A stretch of 64,000 nt of DNA from Pseudomonas neuropathica (GTDB lineage: Bacteria; Pseudomonadota; Gammaproteobacteria; Pseudomonadales; Pseudomonadaceae), in the NCBI RefSeq assembly GCF_015461835.1, contig NZ_JACOPX010000002.1, forward strand, positions 186,001 through 250,000, read 5' to 3'. The notes below the pieces were generated by a model that worked only from the letters and a program-made list of their open reading frames with translations, had not been told where the DNA came from and made no database searches. Shown here one piece after another: positions 45,676-56,981 of the stretch. Numbering within the stretch: the first letter of the stretch is position 1; each line of letters starts with the position of its first letter. The translations under genes were made by a program, and so were the position numbers.

Positions 45676-45720
45676 CATGTTATATTGTTTCAATTCTAAG
45701 AATTGGAACAACATAACATG
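45676..45720. promoter_or_regulatory. 45-bp near-perfect palindrome overlapping a TonB-receptor start
   Basis: A 22-1-22 inverted repeat with two mismatches from CATGTTATATTG on the left to CAACATAACATG on the right, with core CAATTCT-A-AGAATTG. The right end includes the ATG start of the TonB-receptor gene (45718). The TGTTAT / ATAACA arms resemble Zur/Fur-family operator half-sites, and the length could also form an RNA hairpin over the ribosome site. Confidence 0.65.
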
Positions 45721-47823
45721 TCGTCTCGAACAAAGGCTTCCCTGCTCGGCCTGAGCCTTGGTCTGCTGGTCGATCCAGCCTTCGCCGAAGAACCCAAGCC
45801 GCTTGAACTCGACGCCATCAGCGTCATCTCCGACTACGAATCGCCGACCGGCCCGGTCAAAGGCTACCGCGCCACGCGCTCGTCCAGCGCGACCAAAACC
45901 GACACGGCGATCCGTGATATCCCGCAGGCGATCAGCGTAATACCCGTCAGCGTGCTCAAGGATCTGGGCAGCAGCAGTGTCGAGCGCGCGCTGGATTTCG
46001 CCGGGGGCGTATCCAAGCAAAACAACTTCGGCGGCCTGACGCTTTACGAATACAGCGTGCGCGGCTTCACCACGTCGGAGTTCTACAAGGACGGCTTCAG
46101 CGCCAATCGTGGTTATCCGAGCACGCCGGACGCGGCGAATATCGAGCGCATCGAAGTGCTCAAAGGCCCCGCCGCCAGTCTGTATGGTCGAGGCGATCCC
46201 GGCGGCACAGTGAACATCGTTACCAAAAAACCGCAGCCGGAAGCCTTCACCACTCTGCAAACCAGCGCCGGCAGTTGGGATCGATATCGCACCGCGCTGG
46301 ACGTCAACACACCACTGGATGATGAGGGTGATGTGCTGTCGCGGATCAACCTCGCGGTTGAGGACAACCACAGTTTTCGCGATCACGTCGACAGCCAGCG
46401 CGTGTTTGTCGCGCCCTCGATCAGTTGGCAATTGAACCCGGACACGTCGCTGCTGGTGGAAAGCGAAATCGTCCGCCACAGCTCGACCTTTGATCGCGGT
46501 ATCGTCGCGCCCAACAATAAATGGAGCGGTGTTTCGCGCTCGACCTTCCTCGGCGAACCCAACGACGGCAACATCGATAACCACAATAATCTGCTTCAGG
46601 CCACGCTGGAACATCACCTCAACGACAGCTGGAAACTGCGTCTGGCCAGTCATTACAAGGAAGGCAAACTCTGGGGCGATGCTTCGGAAAGTCGTCCATT
46701 GAACGCCGACGGCCACACCGTCAATCGCCGCTATCGCGAGCGCGACACCAATTGGCACGACAGCATCACCCAACTGGAACTGCGCGGCCTGTTCGATCTT
46801 GGCCCGTGGCAACACGAATTGCTGATTGGCACCGAGTACGAAAACTTCCGCAAGAACGAGCGCGTCACCACTATTGCTGGCGGCCCCTACGCCATCGACA
46901 TCTACAAGCCGATCTACGGCCAACCGAAACCCAACGGCGCGCGCTCGGGCACTGACTTCTTCGAACAGGTCGAAAGTCATGCACTGAACCTGCAGGACCA
47001 GATCGTCTTCACCGACAAACTGCGCGGGATGATCGGCGCGCGCTTCGAGCATTTTGATCAGCACATCGACGATCACAGCCGCAACGCCAGCAGCAACCAA
47101 CGCCACGACGCGCTCACCCAGCGGGTCGGCCTGCTCTATCAACTGACACCGGAAACCGGGTTGTTCGCCAACGCCTCGACCTCGTTCAAACCGAACAATG
47201 GCCTCGACGCCACCGGCAAATCCTTCGACCCGGAAGAAGGCGTCGGCTACGAAGTCGGGATCAAGAACGAGCTGTTCGACGAACGCCTGAGCAGCACCCT
47301 CGCCTTCTTCCACATCGACAAAGAAAACGTTCTCGCCCTCGACCCGGCCACCGACACCAGCCGCGCCATGGGCAAGGCACGTAGTCGCGGCTTCGATTGG
47401 CAGGTCAGCGGGCAAGTCACCGATGCGGTGCGGGTCATCGGCGCCTTAGCCTACATCGACGCTGAAGTCACCAAGGGCGACGCGGTGATTCCCACCGGCA
47501 GCCGCATTCTCGGCGTGGCCAAACGCAGCGGCAGTCTGCTCGGGGTTTATGAATTTCAGGATGGCCATTTGCGTGGCTCGGACGTTGGCGCGGCGTTCAC
47601 CTACGTTGGCGATCGCTCGGGAGAATCCGGCAGCGACTTCGAATTGCCGGCGTATCACACCGTCGACCTGCTGGCGCATTACAAGGCCAGCGACAACGTC
47701 ACTGTCGGCCTGAACCTGAACAACCTCTTCGACGAGAAGTATTACGAGCGCTCCTACAGCAACTACTGGGTCAACCCCGGTGAGCCGCGCAATTTCACCG
47801 TCAGCCTGACTCTCAACCTGTAA
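45718..47823 (+). CDS. TonB-dependent siderophore/metal receptor
   Basis: A 701-residue outer-membrane receptor. Seen: signal peptide MSSRTKASLLGLSLGLLVDP ending at AFA, a TonB-box-like LELDAISVIS, plug domain with IPQAISVIPVSVLKDLG (about 72-88), ERIEVLKGPAASLYGRGDPG near 145, and a 22-strand barrel to the C-terminal aromatic end NFTVSLTLNL. No N-terminal signalling extension, so no FecR-type control. It is followed 12 bp later by a DUF4198 gene. Regulation by metal starvation is inferred from the 45-bp palindrome. ATG 45718 is preferred over TTG 45703. Confidence 0.93.
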   Translation: MSSRTKASLLGLSLGLLVDPAFAEEPKPLELDAISVISDYESPTGPVKGYRATRSSSATKTDTAIRDIPQAISVIPVSVLKDLGSSSVERALDFAGGVSKQNNFGGLTLYEYSVRGFTTSEFYKDGFSANRGYPSTPDAANIERIEVLKGPAASLYGRGDPGGTVNIVTKKPQPEAFTTLQTSAGSWDRYRTALDVNTPLDDEGDVLSRINLAVEDNHSFRDHVDSQRVFVAPSISWQLNPDTSLLVESEIVRHSSTFDRGIVAPNNKWSGVSRSTFLGEPNDGNIDNHNNLLQATLEHHLNDSWKLRLASHYKEGKLWGDASESRPLNADGHTVNRRYRERDTNWHDSITQLELRGLFDLGPWQHELLIGTEYENFRKNERVTTIAGGPYAIDIYKPIYGQPKPNGARSGTDFFEQVESHALNLQDQIVFTDKLRGMIGARFEHFDQHIDDHSRNASSNQRHDALTQRVGLLYQLTPETGLFANASTSFKPNNGLDATGKSFDPEEGVGYEVGIKNELFDERLSSTLAFFHIDKENVLALDPATDTSRAMGKARSRGFDWQVSGQVTDAVRVIGALAYIDAEVTKGDAVIPTGSRILGVAKRSGSLLGVYEFQDGHLRGSDVGAAFTYVGDRSGESGSDFELPAYHTVDLLAHYKASDNVTVGLNLNNLFDEKYYERSYSNYWVNPGEPRNFTVSLTLNL

Positions 47824-47835
47824 AAGGACGTCACC

Positions 47836-48555
47836 ATGCAATACGGCAAATCCCTTGTACTTATCGCCGCGCTGTTCGCCGGTCAGGTCTCGGCCCATGG
47901 ACTGTGGACTGAGCAACGGCGCGGCAATATCGAAGTGGTCTACGGTCATGGCGCTGAGGACAACGCGTTCAAGGCGCAGAAGATCAGCGGCGCGTGGGCT
48001 TACGACGCGAGCGGGAAAATGATCCCGGTCAGCGTCGAGCGCCTGGCCGACCACGCACGACTGAAACCACTGAAGGCCCCCGCTGTGATGGCGGTAGCCC
48101 TGAACAATGGCATGTGGTCGCAGACGGCTGACAAAAAGTGGGTCAACGAAGGCCGCAGCAAAGTGCCCGGCGCTGTCGAGGCAACCGAAACGTTCAAGTA
48201 CAGCCTGGCGATTTATCAGCCGGGGGCGAAGTTGCCCAAGCTTGATCAGATCAAGTTGCTGATTTTACCGGAGGTCGATCCGTTGACGGTGGGACCGGGC
48301 AAGTCTTTACCAGTGCGGGTGTTGCTTGATGGCAAACCGGCGGCTGGGGTGAAGTTGATTGGCGACTATCGCAATGCGCCGAACACGTTGAGCACCGAGA
48401 CTGACAAGGATGGTCGGGCGCAGGTGTTGGTGAGGAATGAAGGGTTGAATGTGATTGCGGCGCAGATTGAAGTGCCGGTGAAGGACAGCGTGGATGTGGA
48501 TAGTCGTGGGTTGTTTACCTCACTGACGTTCCTCGGCGAACCGCATCACGAATAA
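47836..48555 (+). CDS. DUF4198 exported protein (metal-uptake partner)
   Basis: A 239-residue protein of the DUF4198 family. Seen: signal peptide to about residue 18 (LIAALFAGQVSAHG), then His-rich mature N-terminus (HGLWTEQRRG and VVYGHGAEDN), and a C-terminal immunoglobulin-like region GKPAAGVKLIGDYRNA with DGRAQVLVRNEGL. DUF4198 members are often coupled to nickel, cobalt or zinc uptake in bacteria. Paired with the upstream TonB receptor at a 12-bp distance with an AAAGGA ribosome site. Likely a periplasmic metal-binding component. Confidence 0.83.
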   Translation: MQYGKSLVLIAALFAGQVSAHGLWTEQRRGNIEVVYGHGAEDNAFKAQKISGAWAYDASGKMIPVSVERLADHARLKPLKAPAVMAVALNNGMWSQTADKKWVNEGRSKVPGAVEATETFKYSLAIYQPGAKLPKLDQIKLLILPEVDPLTVGPGKSLPVRVLLDGKPAAGVKLIGDYRNAPNTLSTETDKDGRAQVLVRNEGLNVIAAQIEVPVKDSVDVDSRGLFTSLTFLGEPHHE

Positions 48556-48590
48556 GTGGTGTATTCGAGATACTCGTTAAATCCGAAAAT

Positions 48591-48745
48591 CCCCCCTCAC
48601 CCCAACCCTCTCCCCCAGGGGGGCGAGGGGGAAAGGGGGCAGATTTGTTTACTCTTCAAACCAGAGTTCGACTCGATATCTCAAGTCGGTGTATCTCTAA
48701 AGTGCGCCTCGGTCAGTCCCCTCTCACTTTGGGAGAGGGGCTCTT
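48591..48745. repeat. CT/GA-rich intergenic element with hairpin arms
   Basis: Starts with CCCCCCTCACCCCAACCCTC, followed by TCCCCCAGGGGGGCGAGGGG and, after about 80 bp, TCACTTTGGGAGAGGGG. It forms complementary CT- and GA-rich arms between convergent DUF4198 and hisC, so it may also terminate transcription. A half-copy lies at 13631-13653. Confidence 0.7.
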
Positions 48746-48749
48746 GCCT

Positions 48750-49802
48750 TTAAAGCTCGCCGAGACCATCGATCAGCGCCTGATTCTGCTCCGGCGTGCC
48801 AATCGAAATCCGCAGGAACTGCGCAATCCGTTCCTGCTTGAAGTGCCTGACAATCACGCCCTGCTCACGCAATTTAGCCGCCAGCCCTGCCGCATCATGC
48901 TGCGGATGCCGGGCGAAGATGAAGTTCGCCGCCGACGGCAGCACTTCAAAACCCTTGGCCTGCAACTGTGCAATCACCCACTCACGGCTCTCGATGACCA
49001 GACGGCAAGTCTTGTCGAAATACTCACGATCCTCAAATGCGGCAGCCGCACCGACAATCGCCAGACGATCCAGCGGATAGGAGTTGAAGCTGTTCTTGAT
49101 CCGCTCCAGCGCCTCGATGAGATCGGGATGGCCGACCGCCAGACCAACGCGCAAACCCGCCAAAGAGCGCGACTTGGACAAGGTCTGCGTCACCAGCAGG
49201 TTCGGATAACGGTCCACCAGACTGATCGCGGTTTCGCCGCCGAAGTCGATATACGCCTCGTCCACCACGACCACCGAATCCGGGCTGGCCTTGAGGATCT
49301 GCTCGACCGCATCCAGCGCCAGCAGGCAACCGGTTGGCGCATTCGGATTCGGGAAAATGATTCCGCCATTCGGTTTGGCATAGTCCGCCGGATCAATCTG
49401 GAACTGCGCGTCCAGCGGCACCGCGTCGTACTGGATGCCGTACAACCCGCAGTAAACCGGATAGAAGCTGTAACTGATGTCCGGGAACAACAGCGGCTTA
49501 TCGTGTTGCAGCAAACCGTGGAAAATGTGCGCGAGCACTTCGTCCGAACCGTTGCCAAGGAACACCTGATTGCTCTGCACGCCGTAATACTGGGCGACAG
49601 CAGTTTTCAGCAGATCACTGTTCGGGTCCGGGTACAGGCGCAGGTTGTCATTCAGTTCGACCTGCATCGCTGCCAAGGCTTTTGGCGAGGGGCCGTACGG
49701 ATTTTCGTTGGTGTTGAGCTTGACCAGTTTGGTCAGCTTCGGCTGTTCGCCCGGCACGTACGGCACCAGATCTTTAACGAACGGGCTCCAGAATTTGCTC
49801 AT
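48750..49802 (-). CDS. hisC: Histidinol-phosphate aminotransferase
   Basis: A 350-residue PLP enzyme of histidine synthesis (imidazole acetol-phosphate to histidinol phosphate). Seen: [19 protein letters not shown] (about 29-47), [28 protein letters not shown] near 150, [14 protein letters not shown] near 175, and the PLP lysine in [16 protein letters not shown] near 205. Together with hisD and hisG it follows the known his cluster order. hisD lies 3 nt upstream. Confidence 0.95.
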   Translation of the reverse strand: MSKFWSPFVKDLVPYVPGEQPKLTKLVKLNTNENPYGPSPKALAAMQVELNDNLRLYPDPNSDLLKTAVAQYYGVQSNQVFLGNGSDEVLAHIFHGLLQHDKPLLFPDISYSFYPVYCGLYGIQYDAVPLDAQFQIDPADYAKPNGGIIFPNPNAPTGCLLALDAVEQILKASPDSVVVVDEAYIDFGGETAISLVDRYPNLLVTQTLSKSRSLAGLRVGLAVGHPDLIEALERIKNSFNSYPLDRLAIVGAAAAFEDREYFDKTCRLVIESREWVIAQLQAKGFEVLPSAANFIFARHPQHDAAGLAAKLREQGVIVRHFKQERIAQFLRISIGTPEQNQALIDGLGEL

Positions 49803-49805
49803 CGC

Positions 49806-51143
49806 TCAGTTCCCCTGCCCTTGTAGAAAGTCTTCGTCTTTGATGCGGTATTCAGCGCTGCGCGCGTGGGCGCTCAGCGATTCGCCACGGGCCAGCACCG
49901 ATGCAGTTTTCCCCAGTTCGGAAGCTCCGGCCTCCGAGCAGAAGATGATCGACGAACGCTTCTGGAAGTCGTACACGCCCAGCGGCGAAGAAAACCGCGC
50001 GGTGCCGGAGGTCGGCAGCACGTGGTTCGGGCCAGCGCAGTAATCGCCCAACGCTTCGGAGGTGTGACGGCCCATGAAGATCGCGCCGGCGTGGCGGATC
50101 TGCGGCAGCCAGGCTTGCGGATCGGCGACCGACAGTTCCAGGTGCTCAGGGGCAATGCGATTGGCGACTTCGATGGCTTGGGCCATGTCCTTCACGTGAA
50201 TCAACGCACCACGACCATTGATCGAGGTTTCGATGATGGTGGAGCGATCCATGGTCGGCAGCAGCTTGTCGATGCTCGCAGCGACCTTGTCGAGGAATTC
50301 GGCATCCGGGCTGACCAGAATCGCCTGGGCGTCTTCGTCGTGCTCGGCTTGCGAGAACAGGTCCATGGCAATCCAGTCCGGATCGGTCTGGCCGTCGCAG
50401 ACCACGAGGATTTCCGAAGGGCCGGCGATCATGTCGATACCGACCTGGCCGAACACGTGGCGCTTGGCGGTGGCGACATAGATATTGCCCGGGCCAACGA
50501 CTTTGTCTACTTGCGGAACACTTTCGGTGCCGTAGGCCAATGCAGCGACGGCTTGCGCACCACCGATGGTGAACACCCGGTCTACGCCAGCGATGCATGC
50601 GGCCGCCAGCACCAGTTCGTTGATTTCACCGCGCGGGGTCGGCACGACCATGACCACTTCGGTCACGCCGGCGACCTTGGCCGGAATCGCGTTCATCAGC
50701 ACCGACGACGGGTAAGACGCCTTGCCACCCGGCACATACAGGCCTGCGCGATCCAGCGGCGTGACCTTCTGGCCCAGCACGGTGCCGTCGGCTTCGGTGT
50801 AGCTCCAGGAATCCTGCTTCTGTTTTTCGTGATAGCTGCGCACACGGGCCGCGGCTGTTTCCAGGGCTTCGCGCTGGGGCACGGTGATGCGGGTCAAAGC
50901 CAGTTCCAGACGCTCACGCGGCAGGATCAGGTCAGCCATCGAAGCGACTTCAAGGCCATCAAACTTCTGGGTGAACTCGACCAGCGCCGCGTCGCCGCGT
51001 TCGCGCACAGCCTTGATGATGTCCAGCACGCGCTCATTGACCGAGTCGTCAGACACACTTTCCCAGCTCAGCAGATGATCCAGATGATGCGCGAAATCCG
51101 GGTCAGCAGCGTTGAGTCGGCGAATTGCAGTCGGTGCGGTCAT
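49806..51143 (-). CDS. hisD: Histidinol dehydrogenase
   Basis: A 445-residue zinc enzyme oxidising histidinol to histidine in two NAD+-dependent steps. Seen: [20 protein letters not shown] (about 131-150), [20 protein letters not shown] near 193, [38 protein letters not shown] near 262 (zinc and catalytic residues), and ISTSE-like [21 protein letters not shown] near 357. Usual length. It lies 3 nt before hisC and 125 bp after hisG. Confidence 0.96.
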   Translation of the reverse strand: MTAPTAIRRLNAADPDFAHHLDHLLSWESVSDDSVNERVLDIIKAVRERGDAALVEFTQKFDGLEVASMADLILPRERLELALTRITVPQREALETAAARVRSYHEKQKQDSWSYTEADGTVLGQKVTPLDRAGLYVPGGKASYPSSVLMNAIPAKVAGVTEVVMVVPTPRGEINELVLAAACIAGVDRVFTIGGAQAVAALAYGTESVPQVDKVVGPGNIYVATAKRHVFGQVGIDMIAGPSEILVVCDGQTDPDWIAMDLFSQAEHDEDAQAILVSPDAEFLDKVAASIDKLLPTMDRSTIIETSINGRGALIHVKDMAQAIEVANRIAPEHLELSVADPQAWLPQIRHAGAIFMGRHTSEALGDYCAGPNHVLPTSGTARFSSPLGVYDFQKRSSIIFCSEAGASELGKTASVLARGESLSAHARSAEYRIKDEDFLQGQGN

Positions 51144-51268
51144 AGCGAGAGCCTCATAGGAATGGCAAAAACTCAGGCGCCCTAACTTAGCAGTCGTTTC
51201 CGCTTGGGCACCTGAGATTCTGGCTATGAGGCGGATAGACGGGCGCGACTTAACGTCGCGCAGGTGAA

Positions 51269-51904
51269 TCAGCCGCGGTGTCGCGATTCCACTGCGTTGC
51301 GCAGGGTATCGATCAACGCCTGGATTCGGGCGTGTTGCATTTTCATCGAAGCCTTGTTGACCACCAGGCGCGAGCTGATCGTGGCAATCAGTTCCTGAGG
51401 TTCCAGGCCGTTGGCGCGCAGGGTGTTGCCGGTGTCGACCACGTCGATGATCTTGTCAGCGAGACCGATCAGCGGCGCCAGTTCCATCGAGCCGTAGAGC
51501 TTGATGATGTCGACCTGACGGCCCTGCTCGGCGTAGTAACGCTTGGCCACATTGACGAATTTGGTCGCCACGCGCAGACGGCCTTTTGGCTCCGGCGCGC
51601 CGATCTTGCCGGCGGTCATCAGCTTGCACTGGGCGATCTGCAGATCCAGCGGCTCGTAGAGGCCCTGGCCGGTGTATTCCATCAACACGTCTTTGCCGGC
51701 AACGCCGAGGTCGGCCGCGCCATGCTCGACGTAAGTCGGCACATCGGTGGCACGCACGATCAGCAGACGAACGTCGTCCTGGGTCGTGGGAATGATCAGC
51801 TTACGGCTCTTGTCCGGATTCTCGGTCGGCACGATGCCCGCTTCGGCAAGAAGCGGCAGGGTGTCGTCAAGGATGCGGCCCTTGGACAGTGCGATGGTCA
51901 ACAT
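51269..51904 (-). CDS. hisG: ATP phosphoribosyltransferase, short form
   Basis: A 211-residue catalytic subunit for the first step of histidine synthesis. Seen: [20 protein letters not shown] at the N-terminus, [27 protein letters not shown] (about 49-75), [31 protein letters not shown] (about 138-168). The short form lacks the regulatory C-terminal domain and needs HisZ as partner, which is not in this window. Transcribed toward hisD. Confidence 0.96.
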   Translation of the reverse strand: MLTIALSKGRILDDTLPLLAEAGIVPTENPDKSRKLIIPTTQDDVRLLIVRATDVPTYVEHGAADLGVAGKDVLMEYTGQGLYEPLDLQIAQCKLMTAGKIGAPEPKGRLRVATKFVNVAKRYYAEQGRQVDIIKLYGSMELAPLIGLADKIIDVVDTGNTLRANGLEPQELIATISSRLVVNKASMKMQHARIQALIDTLRNAVESRHRG

Positions 51905-52028
51905 GGGAAACGTCAGTCCTTATCAAGGTACTCATGTCCGGTCGCAATCGGCGCCGGACACACATCGAGCCGGAAACCGGCTCGACTCTTAAAATCAGTG
52001 GACACGTCCCTGTGTCCCAATGCAGCAA

Positions 52029-53556
<1,528 letters not shown>

Positions 53557-53605
53557 GCTCAACCTCAATCGGCGCCCTGTGCGCACGGGTCGGACATCAT
53601 ACAAA

Positions 53606-53660
53606 AAAGCCCCGCGCCTGCGAACCCCGCATGGCAGGACTCTGACGGGGGGCTTCTTTA
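53606..53660 (-). terminator. Possible terminator after mlaB
   Basis: On the minus strand, AGCCCCCC... pairs with ...GCGGGGCT around an inner hairpin CCTGCC/GCAGG, then TTTTTTG. The long loop makes this only a probable attenuating terminator between mlaB and ibaG. Confidence 0.5.
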
Positions 53661-53671
53661 TAGATGTGGGT

Positions 53672-53977
53672 TCAGGGGTGCGCCAACAGTTCGGTCAGTT
53701 CACTGACCTGAGCAATTTCGCGCATGTCTTCGGGCATCGCACGGATGCTGACAGCCTTGCCGGCCGCATTCGCATCGCGCATGAAGCACAGCAGCAACGA
53801 TAAACCGACGCTGCTGGACTTCTTCACCGCCGAGCAATCGATCACCAGCGAAGAGGCCTTGCTGGACTTGATCAGCGTCTGGCCTTGCTTGCGCAGGTCG
53901 GCGCCGGTGCGATAGTCCAGCACTCCGCTGAGCAGTAGCTCGTCGATATCACTCATACGAACTGCGGCCTCATTCAT
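53672..53977 (-). CDS. mlaB: STAS-domain protein MlaB
   Basis: A 101-residue STAS-domain protein, cytosolic accessory subunit of the Mla phospholipid transporter. Seen: LLSGVLDYRTGADLRKQG (about 16-33) and SLVIDCSAVKKSSSVGLSLLL (about 43-63), which contains the conserved serine loop. It stabilises the MlaF ATPase. Overlaps mlaC by 4 bp (ATGA-type). Confidence 0.88.
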   Translation of the reverse strand: MNEAAVRMSDIDELLLSGVLDYRTGADLRKQGQTLIKSSKASSLVIDCSAVKKSSSVGLSLLLCFMRDANAAGKAVSIRAMPEDMREIAQVSELTELLAHP

Positions 53978-54621
53978 TGCGCGGGGTTCTTTTCGGTGGC
54001 TTCTTTGGCCTTGGCCACTTCACCGGCCCAACCATTGATGGTCTTGTCCAGATCGTTGCCATTGCGCTGCATCGCGTCGGCGAACTGATCACGGAACAGT
54101 TTGCCGATGTTGATGCCGTTGATGATCACATTGCGCAGTTTCCACTCGCCGTTGATCTTCTCCAGCGTGTACTGCACTGGATAGATTGCACCGCTGCTGC
54201 CTTTGACGGTCATGTTGACGCTGGTGCGATCACCCGATTCGTCCTTGGCAGGGTCAACGGTGATGCCCTGGTTGTTGTACTCAAGCAGAGCGTTGCCGTA
54301 GAACTGGAACAGGCCTTTCTTGAAGTTTTCCTGGAAGGTCTGCATCTGCGCAGGCGTGGCCTTGCGCGAGTACTTGACCGTCATGATGCTCTTGGAAATA
54401 CCTTCGGCATCCACCACGGGCCCGACGATGTTGTTGAGCGCCGTGTAGAAATCAGTCGGGTCCTGCTTGTATTTCTCTTTGTTGGCAGCCAGGTCGGCCA
54501 GCAACCGGGTGGTCGTGTCCTGAACCAGATCATGGGCCGAAGTCGCAGCAGCCACGGCGTTACCCATCAACGGCAGGGCCGCCAACAGCACCAACAGGCT
54601 GCGTCGCAAGATAGAGATCAT
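53974..54621 (-). CDS. mlaC: Periplasmic phospholipid carrier MlaC
   Basis: A 215-residue exported protein that shuttles phospholipids between outer and inner membrane Mla complexes. Seen: signal peptide MISILRRSLLVLLAALPLMG ending around AVAA, LVQDTTTRLLADLAANKEKY near 32, and YTLEKINGEWKLRNVIINGINIG (about 151-173) plus FRDQFADAM, typical of the MlaC/Ttg2D family. Lies 11 nt after mlaD and overlaps mlaB. Confidence 0.93.
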   Translation of the reverse strand: MISILRRSLLVLLAALPLMGNAVAAATSAHDLVQDTTTRLLADLAANKEKYKQDPTDFYTALNNIVGPVVDAEGISKSIMTVKYSRKATPAQMQTFQENFKKGLFQFYGNALLEYNNQGITVDPAKDESGDRTSVNMTVKGSSGAIYPVQYTLEKINGEWKLRNVIINGINIGKLFRDQFADAMQRNGNDLDKTINGWAGEVAKAKEATEKNPAQ

Positions 54622-54632
54622 TCAAAAGCTCC

Positions 54633-55100
54633 TCATTTGGCGTCTTTGCTAACGGTATTGAGCAGGAATTTACCGATCAGGTCTTCCAGTACCAGTGACG
54701 ACTGGGTGTCGTGGATGGTTCCGCCATCCTTCAGCGGTTTGTCTTCCCCGCCTACGCTGATACCGATGTACTTCTCGCCCAGCAGACCAGCGGTCAGGAT
54801 AGACGCTGTGGAGTCGGTCGGCAGGTTGTCGACCTTTTTATCCACTTGCAGAGTGACCCGACCGGTGAAGCTGTCGCGATCCAGATCGATCGCCGTGACC
54901 TTGCCGATGGTCACACCGGCCATGGTCACTTTGGCTCTGACCGTCAAACCGGCGATATTGTCAAAGTAGGCATAAAGTTTATACGTGTCGGTGGTCGACG
55001 TCGGAGACAGACCACTGACCCGCAAAGCAAGCAGCAACAAGGCCAGGATCCCTGCCAGCAGGAACAGGCCGACACCGATTTCCAGGGTGCGGTTTTGCAT
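54633..55100 (-). CDS. mlaD: MlaD, MCE-domain subunit
   Basis: A 155-residue inner-membrane protein with a single N-terminal helix (about 8-28) and one MCE domain: YFDNIAGLTVRAKVTMAGVT (about 45-64), IGKVTAIDLDRDS, TAGLLGEKYIGISVGGEDKP near 105. MCE rings form the lipid tunnel in the Mla complex. Its start shares one base with the mlaE stop (TAATG-like), so it is coupled. Confidence 0.94.
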   Translation of the reverse strand: MQNRTLEIGVGLFLLAGILALLLLALRVSGLSPTSTTDTYKLYAYFDNIAGLTVRAKVTMAGVTIGKVTAIDLDRDSFTGRVTLQVDKKVDNLPTDSTASILTAGLLGEKYIGISVGGEDKPLKDGGTIHDTQSSLVLEDLIGKFLLNTVSKDAK

Positions 55101-55897
55101 CAGAAATCTCCAAACATCAAAGCGGTCAGAATAAAGTCCAGGCCGAGCACTGCCAGCGAGGCAAACACCACGGTCTTGGTGGTAGCACGACTGATGCCCT
55201 CGGAAGTGGGCTCACAGTCATAGCCTTGGAATACGGCAATCCAGGTCACTACAAAGGCGAAAACGATACTTTTGATCACGCCATTGAGCACGTCACTGGT
55301 GAAATTAACGCTGTTCTGCATGTTCGCCCAATAAGAGCCTTCATACACACCCAGCCAGTCGACAGCCACCCACGAACCGCCCCAGATGCCTACCACGCTG
55401 AAAATCATCGCCAGCACTGGCAGGGAAATGAAGCCGGCCCACAGGCGCGGGGCAATGATGTACTTGAGCGGATCGACACCGATCATTTCCAGGCTGGACA
55501 GCTGTTCGGTGGACTTCATGTTGCCGATCTCGGCGGTCAGTGCCGAACCGGCACGACCAGCGAACAACAGCGCCGTCACCACCGGGCCGAGTTCACGCAG
55601 CAGGGTCAGCGCAACCATCTGCCCCACCGCCTGCTCCGAACCGTAACTCGACAGAATGCTGAAGCCCTGCAGCGCCAGCACCATGCCGATGAAGATCCCG
55701 GAAACAACAATGATCACCAGCGACATCACGCCGACCGAATGCAGTTGCTTGACCAGCAGGCCGAAGCCACCGCTGATGCCACCGCGACCCAACAACGCGT
55801 GAAACAGAAACAGCGTCGCACGACCGAACACCGCGACGGCATCGATCGCCGCCTCGCCGAACCGGCGTACGCGTTCTATTAATGAAATTCTGCGCAT
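55100..55897 (-). CDS. mlaE: MlaE permease
   Basis: A 265-residue inner-membrane permease of the Mla phospholipid ABC transporter. Seen: five or six hydrophobic helices, [20 protein letters not shown] (about 67-86), [20 protein letters not shown] near 99, the EIGxMK coupling motif [22 protein letters not shown] near 123. Starts at the last base of mlaF, giving tight coupling. Confidence 0.95.
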   Translation of the reverse strand: MRRISLIERVRRFGEAAIDAVAVFGRATLFLFHALLGRGGISGGFGLLVKQLHSVGVMSLVIIVVSGIFIGMVLALQGFSILSSYGSEQAVGQMVALTLLRELGPVVTALLFAGRAGSALTAEIGNMKSTEQLSSLEMIGVDPLKYIIAPRLWAGFISLPVLAMIFSVVGIWGGSWVAVDWLGVYEGSYWANMQNSVNFTSDVLNGVIKSIVFAFVVTWIAVFQGYDCEPTSEGISRATTKTVVFASLAVLGLDFILTALMFGDF

Positions 55898-56706
55898 CAG
55901 CGCTTCCCCAGAAGATCTGCGCGGTAATCCGTCGCTGGAAAATGGTACGGCACCGGGCCATCGGGATCGCCGGTCATGAACTGACGGATACGCGGCTCGT
56001 CCGAGTTCATCAACTCGTCCGGCGTACCCTGCCCCAGCACCTGACCATCACCGACGACATAGATGTAGTCGGCAATGCTCGCGGTTTCGGCCAGATCGTG
56101 GGAAACCACGATACTGGTGATCCCCAGTGCATCGTTGAGCAGGCGGATCAGACGGACCAGCACGCCCATGGCGATCGGGTCCTGCCCGACGAACGGTTCG
56201 TCGTACATGAGGATCTGCGGATCGAGCGCAATGGCCCGCGCCAGTGCAACGCGGCGCTTCATGCCACCGGACAGCTCATCCGGCATCAACTCGATGGCAC
56301 CGCGCAGACCGACCGCCTGCAATTTGAGCAGGACGATGTCGCGGATCATTTCTTCCGGCAAATCGGTATGAACACGCAGGGGGAAAGCCACGTTCTCGAA
56401 AACATCGAGATCGGTGAACAGCGCGCCGCTTTGAAACAGCACACCCATGTGCTTTCGCGCATCGAACAGATCGCTGCGCGAAAGCGCAGGCAGGTTCTGG
56501 CCGTTGACCCAGACTTCGCCGCTGGCAGGGCGCAGTTGTGCACCCATCAATCGCAGCAGCGTGGTCTTGCCACACCCGGAAGGTCCCATGATGCCGGTGA
56601 CCTTGCCGCGCGGGATGCGAATATCGACGTTATTGAAAATGCTGCGCGCACCGCGCTTGAAGGAGACTCCCTTCAGCTCGACCGCGTAGGCGTTATCGGC
56701 ACTCAT
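55897..56706 (-). CDS. mlaF: MlaF ATPase
   Basis: A 269-residue ABC ATPase of the Mla system. Seen: Walker [20 protein letters not shown] (about 39-57), Q-loop [13 protein letters not shown] near 89, signature [17 protein letters not shown] (about 143-159), Walker [14 protein letters not shown] near 164 and H-loop VVSHDL. First gene of mlaFEDCB, divergent from kdsD. Maintains outer-membrane lipid asymmetry. Confidence 0.96.
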   Translation of the reverse strand: MSADNAYAVELKGVSFKRGARSIFNNVDIRIPRGKVTGIMGPSGCGKTTLLRLMGAQLRPASGEVWVNGQNLPALSRSDLFDARKHMGVLFQSGALFTDLDVFENVAFPLRVHTDLPEEMIRDIVLLKLQAVGLRGAIELMPDELSGGMKRRVALARAIALDPQILMYDEPFVGQDPIAMGVLVRLIRLLNDALGITSIVVSHDLAETASIADYIYVVGDGQVLGQGTPDELMNSDEPRIRQFMTGDPDGPVPYHFPATDYRADLLGKR

Positions 56707-56941
56707 CTAAACTCCTTGCGATGCAGCCTCTCACTCGGACGCCTGTCTTTACTTAAAAAGTACGTACATCCCGGGCAGGCCGAACTGGCGGCGAACTATA
56801 TCACTGCAAAGGCTACGCGCCCAAGGCTTGTACCAGCCTGTGTTCGGCGATATGACAGGTGCGCGGGCTCTTTTCCCGGGTTTTGGTAACGAGTAATGAC
56901 AAAGCACGACGAACTTGCGTGAGGCTTTGCTACATAACCGC

Positions 56942-56947
56942 TATAAT
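56942..56947 (+). promoter_or_regulatory. -10 element TATAAT before kdsD
   Basis: A perfect TATAAT 35 bp upstream of the kdsD ATG. The -35 is not clear (nothing close to TTGACA at 16-18 bp). Confidence 0.4.
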
Positions 56948-56981
56948 CGCCGCCTTTTCATCGGGCTATACGATTTCTGAC

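Noticed and set aside
45703..45717. TTG 45703 as start of the TonB receptor
   Set aside because: ATG 45718 gives a proper signal peptide start (MSSRTKASLL) and TTG adds only five residues without a better ribosome site.
45652..47415. Long open frame on the - strand opposite the TonB receptor
   Set aside because: Antisense of the receptor gene, lacking motifs; stop-free only because of GC bias.
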